Origin: an uncultured Burkholderiales bacterium
Lineage (GTDB): Bacteria; Pseudomonadota; Gammaproteobacteria; Burkholderiales; Burkholderiaceae_C
Direction of reading: 5' to 3'
Assembly: GCA_903925445.1 (NCBI GenBank)
Contig: CAIYFE010000303.1
Location: 1-15,216, forward strand
DNA: 15,216 bases
In this document: positions 8,061-14,951 of the stretch, one piece after another
Layout of the letters: every line of letters starts with the position of its first letter
How positions within the stretch are numbered: position 1 is the first letter of the stretch
Notes under the pieces: generated by a model
Told to the model about the DNA's origin: nothing
What the model saw: the letters and a program-made list of their open reading frames with translations, nothing else
The model's database searches: none
Translations under genes and position numbers: made by a program

Positions 8061-8081
8061 GGCTTCGCTAAACTTGCTCCC

Positions 8082-9374
8082 GTGAGCACCCATCCCCATA
8101 CCCCTCTTGCCGAACGTTTGCGCCCTCGTCATTTAGGCGAAGTCATTGGCCAGCAGCATTTGCTGGGCGATGGCATGGCGTTGCGCGTGGCGTTTGAATC
8201 TGGACAACCGCACAGCTGCATTTTGTGGGGCCCGCCCGGCGTTGGCAAAACCACCATCGCCCGTTTGATGGCCGATGCCTTTGATGCGCAGTTTTTATTG
8301 ATCAGCGCAGTCCTTGGGGGCGTCAAAGAAATTCGCGAAGCCGTTGAATTGGCGCAAGCGGCGCGCGATGGTTTGCAAGCGCAACGCACCATTGTCTTTG
8401 TGGACGAGGTGCACCGTTTCAACAAAAGTCAGCAAGACGCGTTTTTGCCACACGTGGAATCGGGGCTGTTCACCTTCATTGGCGCCACCACAGAAAACCC
8501 GTCGTTTGAGGTCAACTCGGCCTTGCTCTCGCGGGCTGCGGTCTACGTGCTCAAGCCGCTGAGTGAGGACGATTTGCGCGCCATCCTTCAAAAGGCGCAA
8601 GCCATCGATGCTGTGCCACCCTTGCAAGCAGATGCCTTGCAGCGCATGCTCGCTTACGCCGATGGCGATGCACGGCGCTTGCTCAACACCCTTGAAACGC
8701 TGGCCGTGGCGGCCAAGCAAGAAAAAGTCGCGGAAATCTCAGACGCTTGGCTTGTGCGCGTCTTGGGCGAACGCATGCGCCGCTACGACAAAGGTGGCGA
8801 GCAGTTCTACGACACCATCAGCGCGTTGCACAAATCGGTGCGCGGTTCTGACCCCGATGCAGCTTTGTATTGGTTGGTTCGCATGTTGGATGGCGGCGCA
8901 GAGCCCAAATACATGGCAAGGCGCTTGATCCGCATGGCCAGCGAAGACATCGGTTTGGCCGATCCCCGTGCGTTGCGCTTGGCGTTGGATGCGGCCGAAG
9001 TTTATGAACGCTTGGGCTCGCCCGAAGGTGAGTTGGCCTTGGCCGAATGCGTGGTGTATTTGGCAATCGCGCCCAAATCGAACGCGGTCTACAAAGCTTT
9101 CAATGAAGCCAAGGCCTTGGTCAAAAAAGATGGCACGCGAGCTGTGCCCTTGCATTTGCGCAACGCGCCCACGCAGTTGATGAAAAATTTGGACTACGCC
9201 AAAGGGTATCGCTACGCACACGATGAGGAAGATGGTTTTGCTGCTGGTGAAAACTATATGCCAGAAGGCCTCGAATTTACGTGCTTTTACCAACCCGTTG
9301 AACGCGGTTTAGAGATCAAAATTGCGGATAAGTTGCGTTTGTTGCGCGACAAAAATTCTCAAGCAAGAAAGTAA
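8082..9374 (+). CDS. rarA: Replication-associated recombination protein A (RarA/MgsA AAA+ ATPase)
   Basis: This 430-residue protein is a clamp-loader-like AAA+ ATPase of the RarA/MgsA/WRNIP1 family, which acts at stalled replication forks in the cytoplasm. Visible motifs are: N-terminal LAERLRPRHLGEVIGQ typical of the family; Walker A GPPGVGKTT at residues 50-58; Walker B IVFVDEVH at 104-111 followed by RFNKSQQD; sensor 1 region GATTENPSFEVN at 134-145; probable arginine finger in LLSR (R151); sensor 2 region GDARRLLN near 195-202; and a C-terminal half with YDTISALHKSVRGSDPDAALYWL typical of the oligomerisation domain. Length is close to the usual 430-450. The start is a GTG chosen because the family's N-terminal motif begins about 10 residues later; no clear Shine-Dalgarno sequence precedes it. 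It lies 21 nt after the giant gene and 3 nt before livH. Confidence 0.97.
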   Translation: MSTHPHTPLAERLRPRHLGEVIGQQHLLGDGMALRVAFESGQPHSCILWGPPGVGKTTIARLMADAFDAQFLLISAVLGGVKEIREAVELAQAARDGLQAQRTIVFVDEVHRFNKSQQDAFLPHVESGLFTFIGATTENPSFEVNSALLSRAAVYVLKPLSEDDLRAILQKAQAIDAVPPLQADALQRMLAYADGDARRLLNTLETLAVAAKQEKVAEISDAWLVRVLGERMRRYDKGGEQFYDTISALHKSVRGSDPDAALYWLVRMLDGGAEPKYMARRLIRMASEDIGLADPRALRLALDAAEVYERLGSPEGELALAECVVYLAIAPKSNAVYKAFNEAKALVKKDGTRAVPLHLRNAPTQLMKNLDYAKGYRYAHDEEDGFAAGENYMPEGLEFTCFYQPVERGLEIKIADKLRLLRDKNSQARK

Positions 9375-9377
9375 CTC

Positions 9378-10307
9378 ATGGATGTATTGCTACAACAGGC
9401 CATCAATGGCCTGGTGCTGGGCAGCATGTATGCCTTGGTGGCTTTGGGCTACACCATGGTCTACGGCATCATCAACCTCATCAACTTTGCGCATGGCGAA
9501 GTGCTGATGGTTGGTGCCTTGACCGCATGGTCTTTGATTGGCGTTTTGCAACCCGCTTGGCCGCAAGCGCCGGGCTGGTTGGTGTTGTTGTTGGCCACTT
9601 TGTTGGCTTGCGTGGCGGCGGCGGCTCTTAATTTTTGCATTGAAAAAATTGCGTACAAGCGTTTGCGCAATGCACCCAAACTGGCGCCACTGATCACCGC
9701 CATTGGCATGTCGATCTTGTTGCAGACCTTGGCAATGATTGTGTGGAAGCCCAATTACAAACCGTTTCCTACGCTCTTGCCCAACGAACCCATTGCGATT
9801 GGCGAAGCTGTGATCACGCCCATTCAACTGATGATTTTGGGCGTGACCGTGGTGGCTTTGGCCATCTTGTCTTGGTTGGTCAACCGAACCAAGTTGGGTC
9901 GTGCCATGCGCGCCACGGCCGAGAACCCTCGCGTTGCGAGTTTGATGGGTGTCAAACCGGATTGGGTGATTTCTGCCACCTTCATCATTGGCGCCGTGTT
10001 GGCCACCATTGCAGGCGTGATGTGGGCTTCTAACTACGGCACAGCGCATCACGCGATGGGATTTTTGCCAGGACTCAAAGCGTTCACAGCGGCTGTGTTT
10101 GGCGGCATTGGCAACTTGGGCGGCGCGGTGGTGGGTGGCGTGTTGTTGGGCTTGATCGAATCGATTGGCTCAGGCTATTTGGGCGAACTCACGGGGGGTG
10201 TGTTGGGCAGTCAGTACACCGACATCTTGGCGTTCATTGTTTTGATTTTGATTTTGACCCTGCGCCCCTCAGGCTTGTTGGGTGAACGCGTGGCAGACAG
10301 GGCGTAA
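9378..10307 (+). CDS. livH: Branched-chain amino acid ABC transporter permease LivH
   Basis: This 309-residue inner-membrane permease of the HAAT family forms a heterodimeric channel with LivM. It begins with the hallmark NGLVLGSMYALVALGYTMVYG and INFAHGE motifs at residues 10-40, has about eight hydrophobic segments, and carries the coupling-helix region around GRAMRATAENPRVASLMGV (about residues 174-192) that contacts the ATPases. The C-terminal half includes GGIGNLGGAVVGG, also typical, and it ends in RPSGLLGE. The ATG lies 3 nt after the rarA stop with only a weak purine-rich AAGAAAG upstream, so translation may be coupled to rarA. The true substrate could be branched-chain amino acids, other amino acids, or amides and urea-like compounds, since members of this family differ in substrate. 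Confidence 0.95.
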   Translation: MDVLLQQAINGLVLGSMYALVALGYTMVYGIINLINFAHGEVLMVGALTAWSLIGVLQPAWPQAPGWLVLLLATLLACVAAAALNFCIEKIAYKRLRNAPKLAPLITAIGMSILLQTLAMIVWKPNYKPFPTLLPNEPIAIGEAVITPIQLMILGVTVVALAILSWLVNRTKLGRAMRATAENPRVASLMGVKPDWVISATFIIGAVLATIAGVMWASNYGTAHHAMGFLPGLKAFTAAVFGGIGNLGGAVVGGVLLGLIESIGSGYLGELTGGVLGSQYTDILAFIVLILILTLRPSGLLGERVADRA

Positions 10308-10311
10308 GACC

Positions 10312-11400
10312 ATGAAGACCTTATTGACTCAAAAACCTGGATGGTTGGTGTTGTTTGCGCTGGTCTTGCCGTTTGTGTTGCAGCAGTTTGGCAACGCTTG
10401 GGTACGCATTGCGGACATGTCGCTGCTGTATGTGTTGTTGGCTTTGGGCCTGAACATCGTGGTGGGTTACGCGGGATTGCTGGACTTGGGCTATGTGGCA
10501 TTTTTTGCCGTTGGCGCTTACTTGTTTGGCCTGTTGGCTTCGCCCCACTTGCTGGAAAATTTTGCTTTCATCGCTGCCGTGTTTCCAAATGGCTTGCACC
10601 TGAGTTTGTGGTGGGTGTTGCCTTTGGCAGCAAGTGTGGCTGGCTTGTTTGGTGTGCTGCTGGGTGCGCCTACGCTGCGCTTGCGGGGCGACTATTTGGC
10701 CATTGTGACTTTGGGTTTTGGTGAAATCATCCGCGTGTTTTTGAACAACCTCGATCAACCTTACAACATCACCAACGGACCCAAGGGCATTGGTTCGATC
10801 GATGCGGTCACGGTTTTTGGTTACCCCTTGTCCAAACGCTTGGATTTGGGATGGATTGAGTTGCCCTCGGTCACTTTGTATTACTTCTTGTTTTTGGCCT
10901 TGGTGGTGCTCAGCGTGGTCATTTGCCATCGGCTCGAAAACTCGCGCCTGGGGCGCGCTTGGATGGCCATTCGTGAAGATGAAATTGCTGCCAAAGCAAT
11001 GGGTTTGAACACCCGCAACCTCAAGCTCATGGCGTTTGGCATGGGTGCCATGTTCGGTGGCGTGTCGGGTGCGATGTTTGCGGCGTTTCAAGGTTTTGTG
11101 TCGCCCGAATCGTTCAGCCTCATGGAGTCGGTGATGATCGTGGCCATGGTGGTTTTGGGAGGCCTCGGGCATTTACCGGGTGTGATTTTGGGCGCCGTGT
11201 TGTTGGCCGCATTGCCCGAAGTGTTGCGTTACGTTGCAGGGCCTTTGCAGGATTTGACCGATGGTCGATTAGATGCGGCCATTTTGAGGCAGTTGTTGAT
11301 TGCATTGGCCATGGTGGTGGTCATGCTGGTGCGTCCTCGCGGTTTGTGGCCCACGCCTGAGCACGGCAAAAACCTGACTTCACAAGGAGGCCAAGCATGA
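10312..11400 (+). CDS. livM: Branched-chain amino acid ABC transporter permease LivM
   Basis: This 362-residue membrane permease is the partner of LivH. Family marks are ADMSLLYVLLALGLNIVVGYAGLLDLGYVAF near residues 36-66, LRLRGDYLAIVTLGFGEIIR near 123-142, the coupling-helix segment GRAWMAIREDEIAAKAMGLN, and the late VLGGLGHLPGVILGA motif. Length fits the family. I chose the ATG at 10312, 4 nt after the livH stop and 9 nt after an AGGG. A GTG 30 nt upstream (10282) is in frame but lies inside livH and adds a hydrophilic extension not usual in LivM. It overlaps livG by 4 nt (ATGA). Confidence 0.94.
   Translation: MKTLLTQKPGWLVLFALVLPFVLQQFGNAWVRIADMSLLYVLLALGLNIVVGYAGLLDLGYVAFFAVGAYLFGLLASPHLLENFAFIAAVFPNGLHLSLWWVLPLAASVAGLFGVLLGAPTLRLRGDYLAIVTLGFGEIIRVFLNNLDQPYNITNGPKGIGSIDAVTVFGYPLSKRLDLGWIELPSVTLYYFLFLALVVLSVVICHRLENSRLGRAWMAIREDEIAAKAMGLNTRNLKLMAFGMGAMFGGVSGAMFAAFQGFVSPESFSLMESVMIVAMVVLGGLGHLPGVILGAVLLAALPEVLRYVAGPLQDLTDGRLDAAILRQLLIALAMVVVMLVRPRGLWPTPEHGKNLTSQGGQA
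11384..11390 (+). promoter_or_regulatory. Shine-Dalgarno sequence of livG
   Basis: AAGGAGG lies 6 nt before the livG ATG and inside the end of livM. It is the strongest ribosome binding site in the liv run and fixes the livG start. Confidence 0.85.
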
Positions 11401-12176
11401 GCCACGCGACAGCTTCGGTTTTGCAGGTCAGCGGTGTGAGCAAGCGTTTTGGTGGCTTGCAAGCGCTGACCGATGTGGCACTGCACATTGAGCGCGGTCA
11501 GGTGTACGGTTTGATCGGCCCCAATGGCGCTGGCAAAACCACGTTTTTCAATGTGTTGACTGGCTTGTACACGCCAGACAGTGGGCACTTTGAGTTGGCA
11601 GGCAAAACCTATCAACCCACCCAAGTGCATCAAGTGGCGCAAGCGGGCATTGCGCGGACGTTTCAAAATATCCGATTGTTTGCCGAAATGACCGCGCTAG
11701 AAAACGTCATGGTGGGACGCCATGTGCGAACCGCTTCCAGCGTGTGGGGCTCGATTTTTAAAACGCGACACTTCATTGCACAAGAGGCCGCCATCGAACA
11801 ACGCGCGCGCGAATTGCTGGACTACGTTGGCATTGCCAACTTGGCCGATTACAAAGCCCGCACCTTGAGCTACGGCGATCAACGTCGCCTCGAAATTGCA
11901 CGCGCGTTGGCCACCGATCCGCAACTCATTGCCTTGGACGAACCGGCGGCAGGCATGAACGCCACCGAAAAAGTCCAACTCCGCGCATTGATCGACAAAA
12001 TTCGCAACGACCAACGCACCGTGTTGTTGATTGAACACGACGTCAAATTGGTCATGGGTTTGTGTGACCGCGTGACGGTGCTGGATTATGGAAAAGTCAT
12101 TGCCGAAGGGACGCCTGCGCAGGTGCAATCCAATCCGTTGGTGATTGAGGCGTATTTGGGAACGGGAGGCCATTGA
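11397..12176 (+). CDS. livG: Branched-chain amino acid ABC transporter ATPase LivG
   Basis: This 259-residue cytoplasmic ATPase pairs with LivF to drive the LivHM channel. Visible motifs are Walker A GPNGAGKTT (residues 41-49), the Q-loop region ARTFQNIRLFAEMTALENVM, the signature LSYGDQRRLEIARAL in place of the canonical LSGGQ (a normal variation in LivG proteins), Walker B LIALDEPAAGMN, and the H-loop VLLIEHD. The C-terminal GTPAQVQSNPLVIEAYLG is the typical LivG tail. The start is set by the strong upstream Shine-Dalgarno sequence and the 4-nt overlap with livM. Confidence 0.96.
   Translation: MSHATASVLQVSGVSKRFGGLQALTDVALHIERGQVYGLIGPNGAGKTTFFNVLTGLYTPDSGHFELAGKTYQPTQVHQVAQAGIARTFQNIRLFAEMTALENVMVGRHVRTASSVWGSIFKTRHFIAQEAAIEQRARELLDYVGIANLADYKARTLSYGDQRRLEIARALATDPQLIALDEPAAGMNATEKVQLRALIDKIRNDQRTVLLIEHDVKLVMGLCDRVTVLDYGKVIAEGTPAQVQSNPLVIEAYLGTGGH
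12164..12169 (+). promoter_or_regulatory. Shine-Dalgarno sequence of livF
   Basis: GGGAGG lies inside the end of livG, 8 nt before the ATG at 12178. It supports that start over the in-frame ATG at 12145. Confidence 0.75.
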
Positions 12177-12177
12177 C

Positions 12178-12921
12178 ATGACACAACACAATCCAACCCC
12201 ACACAGCAGCCCGGTGTTGCTTCAAGTCGACCAACTCCAAGTGTCTTATGGCGGCATTCAAGCCGTCAAAGGCGTCAACCTTGAAGTGCGCGAGGGCGAG
12301 TTGGTGTCATTGATCGGCTCCAATGGCGCGGGCAAAACCACCACCATGAAAGCCATCACGGGTTTGTTGCCCCTGGTGGCTGGGCACATTGCCTTGTGTG
12401 GTCAAAGCATCGAGGGCGCTGGACCTTGGGATTTGGTGCAGCAAGGCTTGGCGATGGTGCCCGAAGGGCGTGGTGTTTTTACGCGCATGACGATTGTGGA
12501 AAACCTGCAAATGGGTGCCTACATTCGCAACGACAACGCGGCCATCGCGCAAGACATGGAACGCATCTTTGACACGTTTCCGCGTTTGAAAGAACGCCGC
12601 CATCAACTCGCAGGCACCATGTCTGGCGGAGAGCAGCAGATGTTGGCGATGGGGCGCGCCTTGATGAGTCGCCCCAAGGTGTTGCTGATGGATGAGCCTT
12701 CGATGGGCTTGTCACCGTTGATGGTGGACAAGATTTTTGAAGTCATCCAAGAAGTTTCCAAGCAGGGCGTGACGATTTTGTTGGTCGAGCAAAACGCCAG
12801 CCGAGCTTTGCAAATCGCAGACCGTGGGTATGTGATGGAGTCGGGGTTGATCAGCCTGAGCGGCAACGCCAACGAGTTGCTGCACGATCCCAAAGTCAGA
12901 GTGGCTTACTTGGGCGAGTGA
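12178..12921 (+). CDS. livF: Branched-chain amino acid ABC transporter ATPase LivF
   Basis: This 247-residue ATPase is the second nucleotide-binding subunit of the importer. Motifs are Walker A GSNGAGKTT (residues 47-55), the Q-loop region with MVPEGRGVFTRMTIVENLQMGAY (the family's PEGR-x-[IV]F), the canonical signature MSGGEQQMLAMGRAL, Walker B VLLMDEPSMGLSP, and a switch region LLVEQNA. In that switch region the usual histidine is Gln, as is normal in LivF. The ATG at 12178 sits 1 nt after the livG stop with a good Shine-Dalgarno sequence; the longer in-frame start at 12145 would lie inside livG and is less likely. It ends the plus-strand run, and its stop codon is part of an inverted repeat. 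Confidence 0.96.
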   Translation: MTQHNPTPHSSPVLLQVDQLQVSYGGIQAVKGVNLEVREGELVSLIGSNGAGKTTTMKAITGLLPLVAGHIALCGQSIEGAGPWDLVQQGLAMVPEGRGVFTRMTIVENLQMGAYIRNDNAAIAQDMERIFDTFPRLKERRHQLAGTMSGGEQQMLAMGRALMSRPKVLLMDEPSMGLSPLMVDKIFEVIQEVSKQGVTILLVEQNASRALQIADRGYVMESGLISLSGNANELLHDPKVRVAYLGE

Positions 12922-12937
12922 CGCCAAGGGGCGTCAC
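12918..12937. terminator. Inverted repeat spanning both convergent stop codons, candidate bidirectional terminator
   Basis: GTGACGCC (12918-12925), loop AAGG, GGCGTCAC (12930-12937) is a perfect 8-bp stem with a 4-nt loop. The left arm contains the livF TGA (12919-12921) and the right arm contains, on the minus strand, the TGA of the DUF2788 gene (12934-12936). No T-run follows on either strand, so it is not a textbook intrinsic terminator. It could still stop or protect both transcripts. The symmetry is seen directly; the role is inferred from its place between convergent genes. Confidence 0.55.
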
Positions 12938-13134
12938 GGTTCCATGAACCAAATCAAAACTTGCTTGGCAACAAAGCCAATCATGCCAAACGCCAGCACC
13001 AAAAACAGCACAAAGGTGCCGAATTTTCCGGCTTTAGATTCGCGCGCCAGCTGGTAAATGATGAACAGCATGTAGAGCATGAAGCCCGCCACGCCAAAGG
13101 TCAGCCCAAAATGGGCAAATTGTTCTTCTGTCAT
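12934..13134 (-). CDS. Small two-helix membrane protein, DUF2788 family
   Basis: This 66-residue protein begins MTEEQFAHFGLTFGVAGFM. One hydrophobic segment spans about residues 9-28. A short polar, basic loop with ARESKAGKFGTF follows, and a second hydrophobic segment spans about 40-62, ending in WFMEP. The pattern and length match what I recall of the DUF2788 family of beta- and gammaproteobacteria; its function is unknown. It starts 6 nt after the stop of the DUF2189-type gene on the same strand, so the two are probably co-transcribed. The site ahead of the ATG has only a weak TGAG. Confidence 0.85.
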   Translation of the reverse strand: MTEEQFAHFGLTFGVAGFMLYMLFIIYQLARESKAGKFGTFVLFLVLAFGMIGFVAKQVLIWFMEP

Positions 13135-13140
13135 GCAAAC

Positions 13141-13923
13141 TCAATGAACCGCGGGATCGTAAGTGACCAAATCGCGGTAGGCGTGCCAGCTGGCGTGAGC
13201 CAGCATCGGCACGACGGGTAACAAACCCAAAAACGCAGAGCCTATGCCCAACGAGGTGAATAAAAACAGCAAACAAGCCCAGAAGGTGCATGCCAAAGGA
13301 TTGAGCGCCACAACGCGCCAACTGGTGTTCACCGCTTGCCAAACCGTCAAGCTGGGATGATCCAAAAGCAAGGGAATGGTGACCAGCGTGGAGGCAAACA
13401 TCAAGGCTGCGATCAAAGCGCTCATGAGCAACCAAATTTCGAACAAGCCAATCTCGGGTTGCAACACCACGTATTTTAAGAAATCTGCTGGGCTGTAAAC
13501 GCTTTTGGGCAGCAAGGCGTGTATCAAGGCCGCCGAACACAGCAGCCAGCCTGCACTGGAGAGGGCAAGCAGCAAACCAAAATGAATCAGCCGCTTGTCG
13601 CCGGTGCGCCAAATCCGCAAGGAATCGCGAAACCCGGTTCTTTCACCGCGCTCCAAGCGACGGCTGATGTCGTACAAACCTGTGACCAACACGGGCGCAA
13701 AAATCATGCAGGCGGACAACATGCCAGCGATCCACCAAAAATCGTTGCGCGCCATCCAAAACAACGCTGCGCCAACACCGGCCATCAAGGCGCCCAACAT
13801 AAAACCTGGTCGAGGCGCGCGCTCCATGTCTTGCCAAGCCAGCGCGACCCATTGGATGGGTCGCAGGAGATCGACTTCTTTGACTTCTAGCGTGGGATGA
13901 GCGGCTGTGGGCAAATCGGTCAT
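13141..13923 (-). CDS. Multi-pass inner-membrane protein, DUF2189 family
   Basis: This protein has 260 residues from the chosen ATG (MTDLPTAAHP). A soluble N-terminal segment with VKEVDLLRPIQWVALAWQDM precedes about six hydrophobic segments. Other landmarks are PGFMLGALMAGVGAALF, APVLVTGLYDISRRLERGE and a DHPSLTVWQAVNTSWRVVALNP segment near the end of the fifth helix. This arrangement matches DUF2189-type integral membrane proteins, whose function is not known. The ATG at 13923 is preceded by GGAG with a 5-nt spacer. An alternative TTG at 13950 would overlap the end of the tctC-type gene and lacks such a site. The gene lies 19 nt after the Bug protein and 6 nt before the DUF2788 gene. Confidence 0.85.
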   Translation of the reverse strand: MTDLPTAAHPTLEVKEVDLLRPIQWVALAWQDMERAPRPGFMLGALMAGVGAALFWMARNDFWWIAGMLSACMIFAPVLVTGLYDISRRLERGERTGFRDSLRIWRTGDKRLIHFGLLLALSSAGWLLCSAALIHALLPKSVYSPADFLKYVVLQPEIGLFEIWLLMSALIAALMFASTLVTIPLLLDHPSLTVWQAVNTSWRVVALNPLACTFWACLLFLFTSLGIGSAFLGLLPVVPMLAHASWHAYRDLVTYDPAVH

Positions 13924-13928
13924 TGAGG

Positions 13929-13932
13929 CTCC
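13929..13932 (-). promoter_or_regulatory. Shine-Dalgarno sequence of the DUF2189-type gene
   Basis: On the minus strand GGAG lies 5 nt before the ATG at 13923. It decides for this start over the upstream in-frame TTG. Confidence 0.7.
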
Positions 13933-13942
13933 GTTGAAGAAT

Positions 13943-14938
13943 CTAATCAATGCGAGCGCCAGATCGTTGGATGATTGGCGCCCACTTGTTCGATTCTTCA
14001 GCGATCAGCTTGGCAAATTGCTCGGGAGTTCCCCCAATCGGGTCCAGTCCTGCGGCTTTGAGTCTTTCTTTGACCGATGGGTCGTTCAAAGCCGCATTCA
14101 AGGCCGCGTTGATGCGCTCAACAACGGGGTGCGGTGTGCCAGCGGCCACCAGCACGCCGTTCCAAGCCAGCGCTTCAAAACCTTTGAGTTCGGCCAAACC
14201 ACTTTCGGCAACAGTTGGCACATTGGGCAGCAGGCTGTAACGGTGCAGGCTGGTCACGGCCAAGTATTTCAAGCGGCCTTGTTGCACTTGCGGCGCGATG
14301 ACGGTGGGCACCGAGGCCATGAGTTGTGTGTCGCCTGCAATCGTGGCCATGACCGCGGGCGGACTGCCGTTGAATGGAATGTGCGTGGCGTAGGACTGCG
14401 TCAAGGCCTTGATGTATTCCATCGTCAAATGCGAGGAACTGCCGTTGCCCACCGAAGCAAAGTTGTATTTGCCGGGCGCAGACTTGAGCAAAGCGACCAA
14501 CTCACGCATGTTGTTGGCTGGCAGTTGCACGTTGGCGGCAATCACGTTGGGTTGCGAGGTGGTGATCATCACCGGTTGCAAATCGCGCAGCGGTTGGTAG
14601 GGCAGCTTGGGGTAAAGGTAGGGGCCAAACGACAACGGACCGTTGTAGGACATGACCCAGGTGTAGCCATCGGGCGCAGACTTGGCGACTTCGTTGGTGC
14701 CCAACGTGCCACCTGCTTGGGGTTTGTTGTCGATGACGATGGCCTGTCCCAAGTTGTCGCGCAACTTGTCTTGCATGGCGCGGGCAATCACATCCAGCGA
14801 CGAACCCGCAGGCGCGACGACCACCCATCGAATGGGCTTGGTGGGCCAGTTGTCTGCCAAGGCTGAGCCAGCCATCAAACCGCCCAGCGAAAGGCTCAAG
14901 GCTTGGATGAGGCGGCGGCGAGTGTGCAATGTGAACAT
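13943..14938 (-). CDS. Tripartite tricarboxylate transporter-type periplasmic binding protein (Bug/TctC family)
   Basis: This 331-residue exported solute-binding protein starts with a signal peptide that has a TRRRLIQ segment (residues 6-12, Tat-like twin arginine), a hydrophobic core LSLSLGGLMAGS, and a likely cleavage after ALA at residue 28. The mature part begins with WPTKPIRWVVVAPAGSSLDV and contains VIDNKPQAGGTLGTNEVAKSAPDGYT, KYNFASVGNGSSSHL, HIPFNGSPPAVMATIAGD, LPNVPTVAESGL and AWNGVLVAAGTPHPVV, all hallmarks of Bug proteins. Length is normal. The ATG at 14938 follows a strong GAGGAA site. No tctA or tctB membrane genes are in view, so it is probably one of the many stand-alone Bug receptors of Burkholderiales. 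The ligand cannot be read from sequence; carboxylates or aromatic acids are common in the family. Confidence 0.95.
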   Translation of the reverse strand: MFTLHTRRRLIQALSLSLGGLMAGSALADNWPTKPIRWVVVAPAGSSLDVIARAMQDKLRDNLGQAIVIDNKPQAGGTLGTNEVAKSAPDGYTWVMSYNGPLSFGPYLYPKLPYQPLRDLQPVMITTSQPNVIAANVQLPANNMRELVALLKSAPGKYNFASVGNGSSSHLTMEYIKALTQSYATHIPFNGSPPAVMATIAGDTQLMASVPTVIAPQVQQGRLKYLAVTSLHRYSLLPNVPTVAESGLAELKGFEALAWNGVLVAAGTPHPVVERINAALNAALNDPSVKERLKAAGLDPIGGTPEQFAKLIAEESNKWAPIIQRSGARID

Positions 14939-14943
14939 GAAAA

Positions 14944-14949
14944 TTCCTC
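14944..14949 (-). promoter_or_regulatory. Shine-Dalgarno sequence of the Bug/TctC gene
   Basis: On the minus strand GAGGAA lies 5 nt before the ATG at 14938, in the 13-nt gap after the oxidoreductase stop. It fixes the start and shows that the gene can be translated on its own from a shared transcript. Confidence 0.8.
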
Positions 14950-14951
14950 GG

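Noticed and set aside
8061..8081. Intrinsic terminator between the giant gene and rarA
   Set aside because: The 21-nt gap contains no convincing hairpin and no T-run.
7397..8089. A 230-codon minus-strand open frame opposite the end of the giant gene
   Set aside because: It is antisense to a continuous plus-strand coding region with normal codon use, and the translated product is Ser/Thr/Ala-rich with no recognisable domain. It is a shadow frame of GC-biased codons.
10321..11172. A 283-codon minus-strand open frame opposite livM
   Set aside because: It is rich in His, Gln and Arg, as expected for the reverse complement of a hydrophobic permease. livM on the plus strand is unambiguous.
13907..14866. 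A 319-codon plus-strand open frame opposite the Bug/TctC gene
   Set aside because: The minus strand has full Bug-family motifs, a signal peptide and a strong Shine-Dalgarno site. The plus product is Arg/Gly/His/Gln-rich with no motif.
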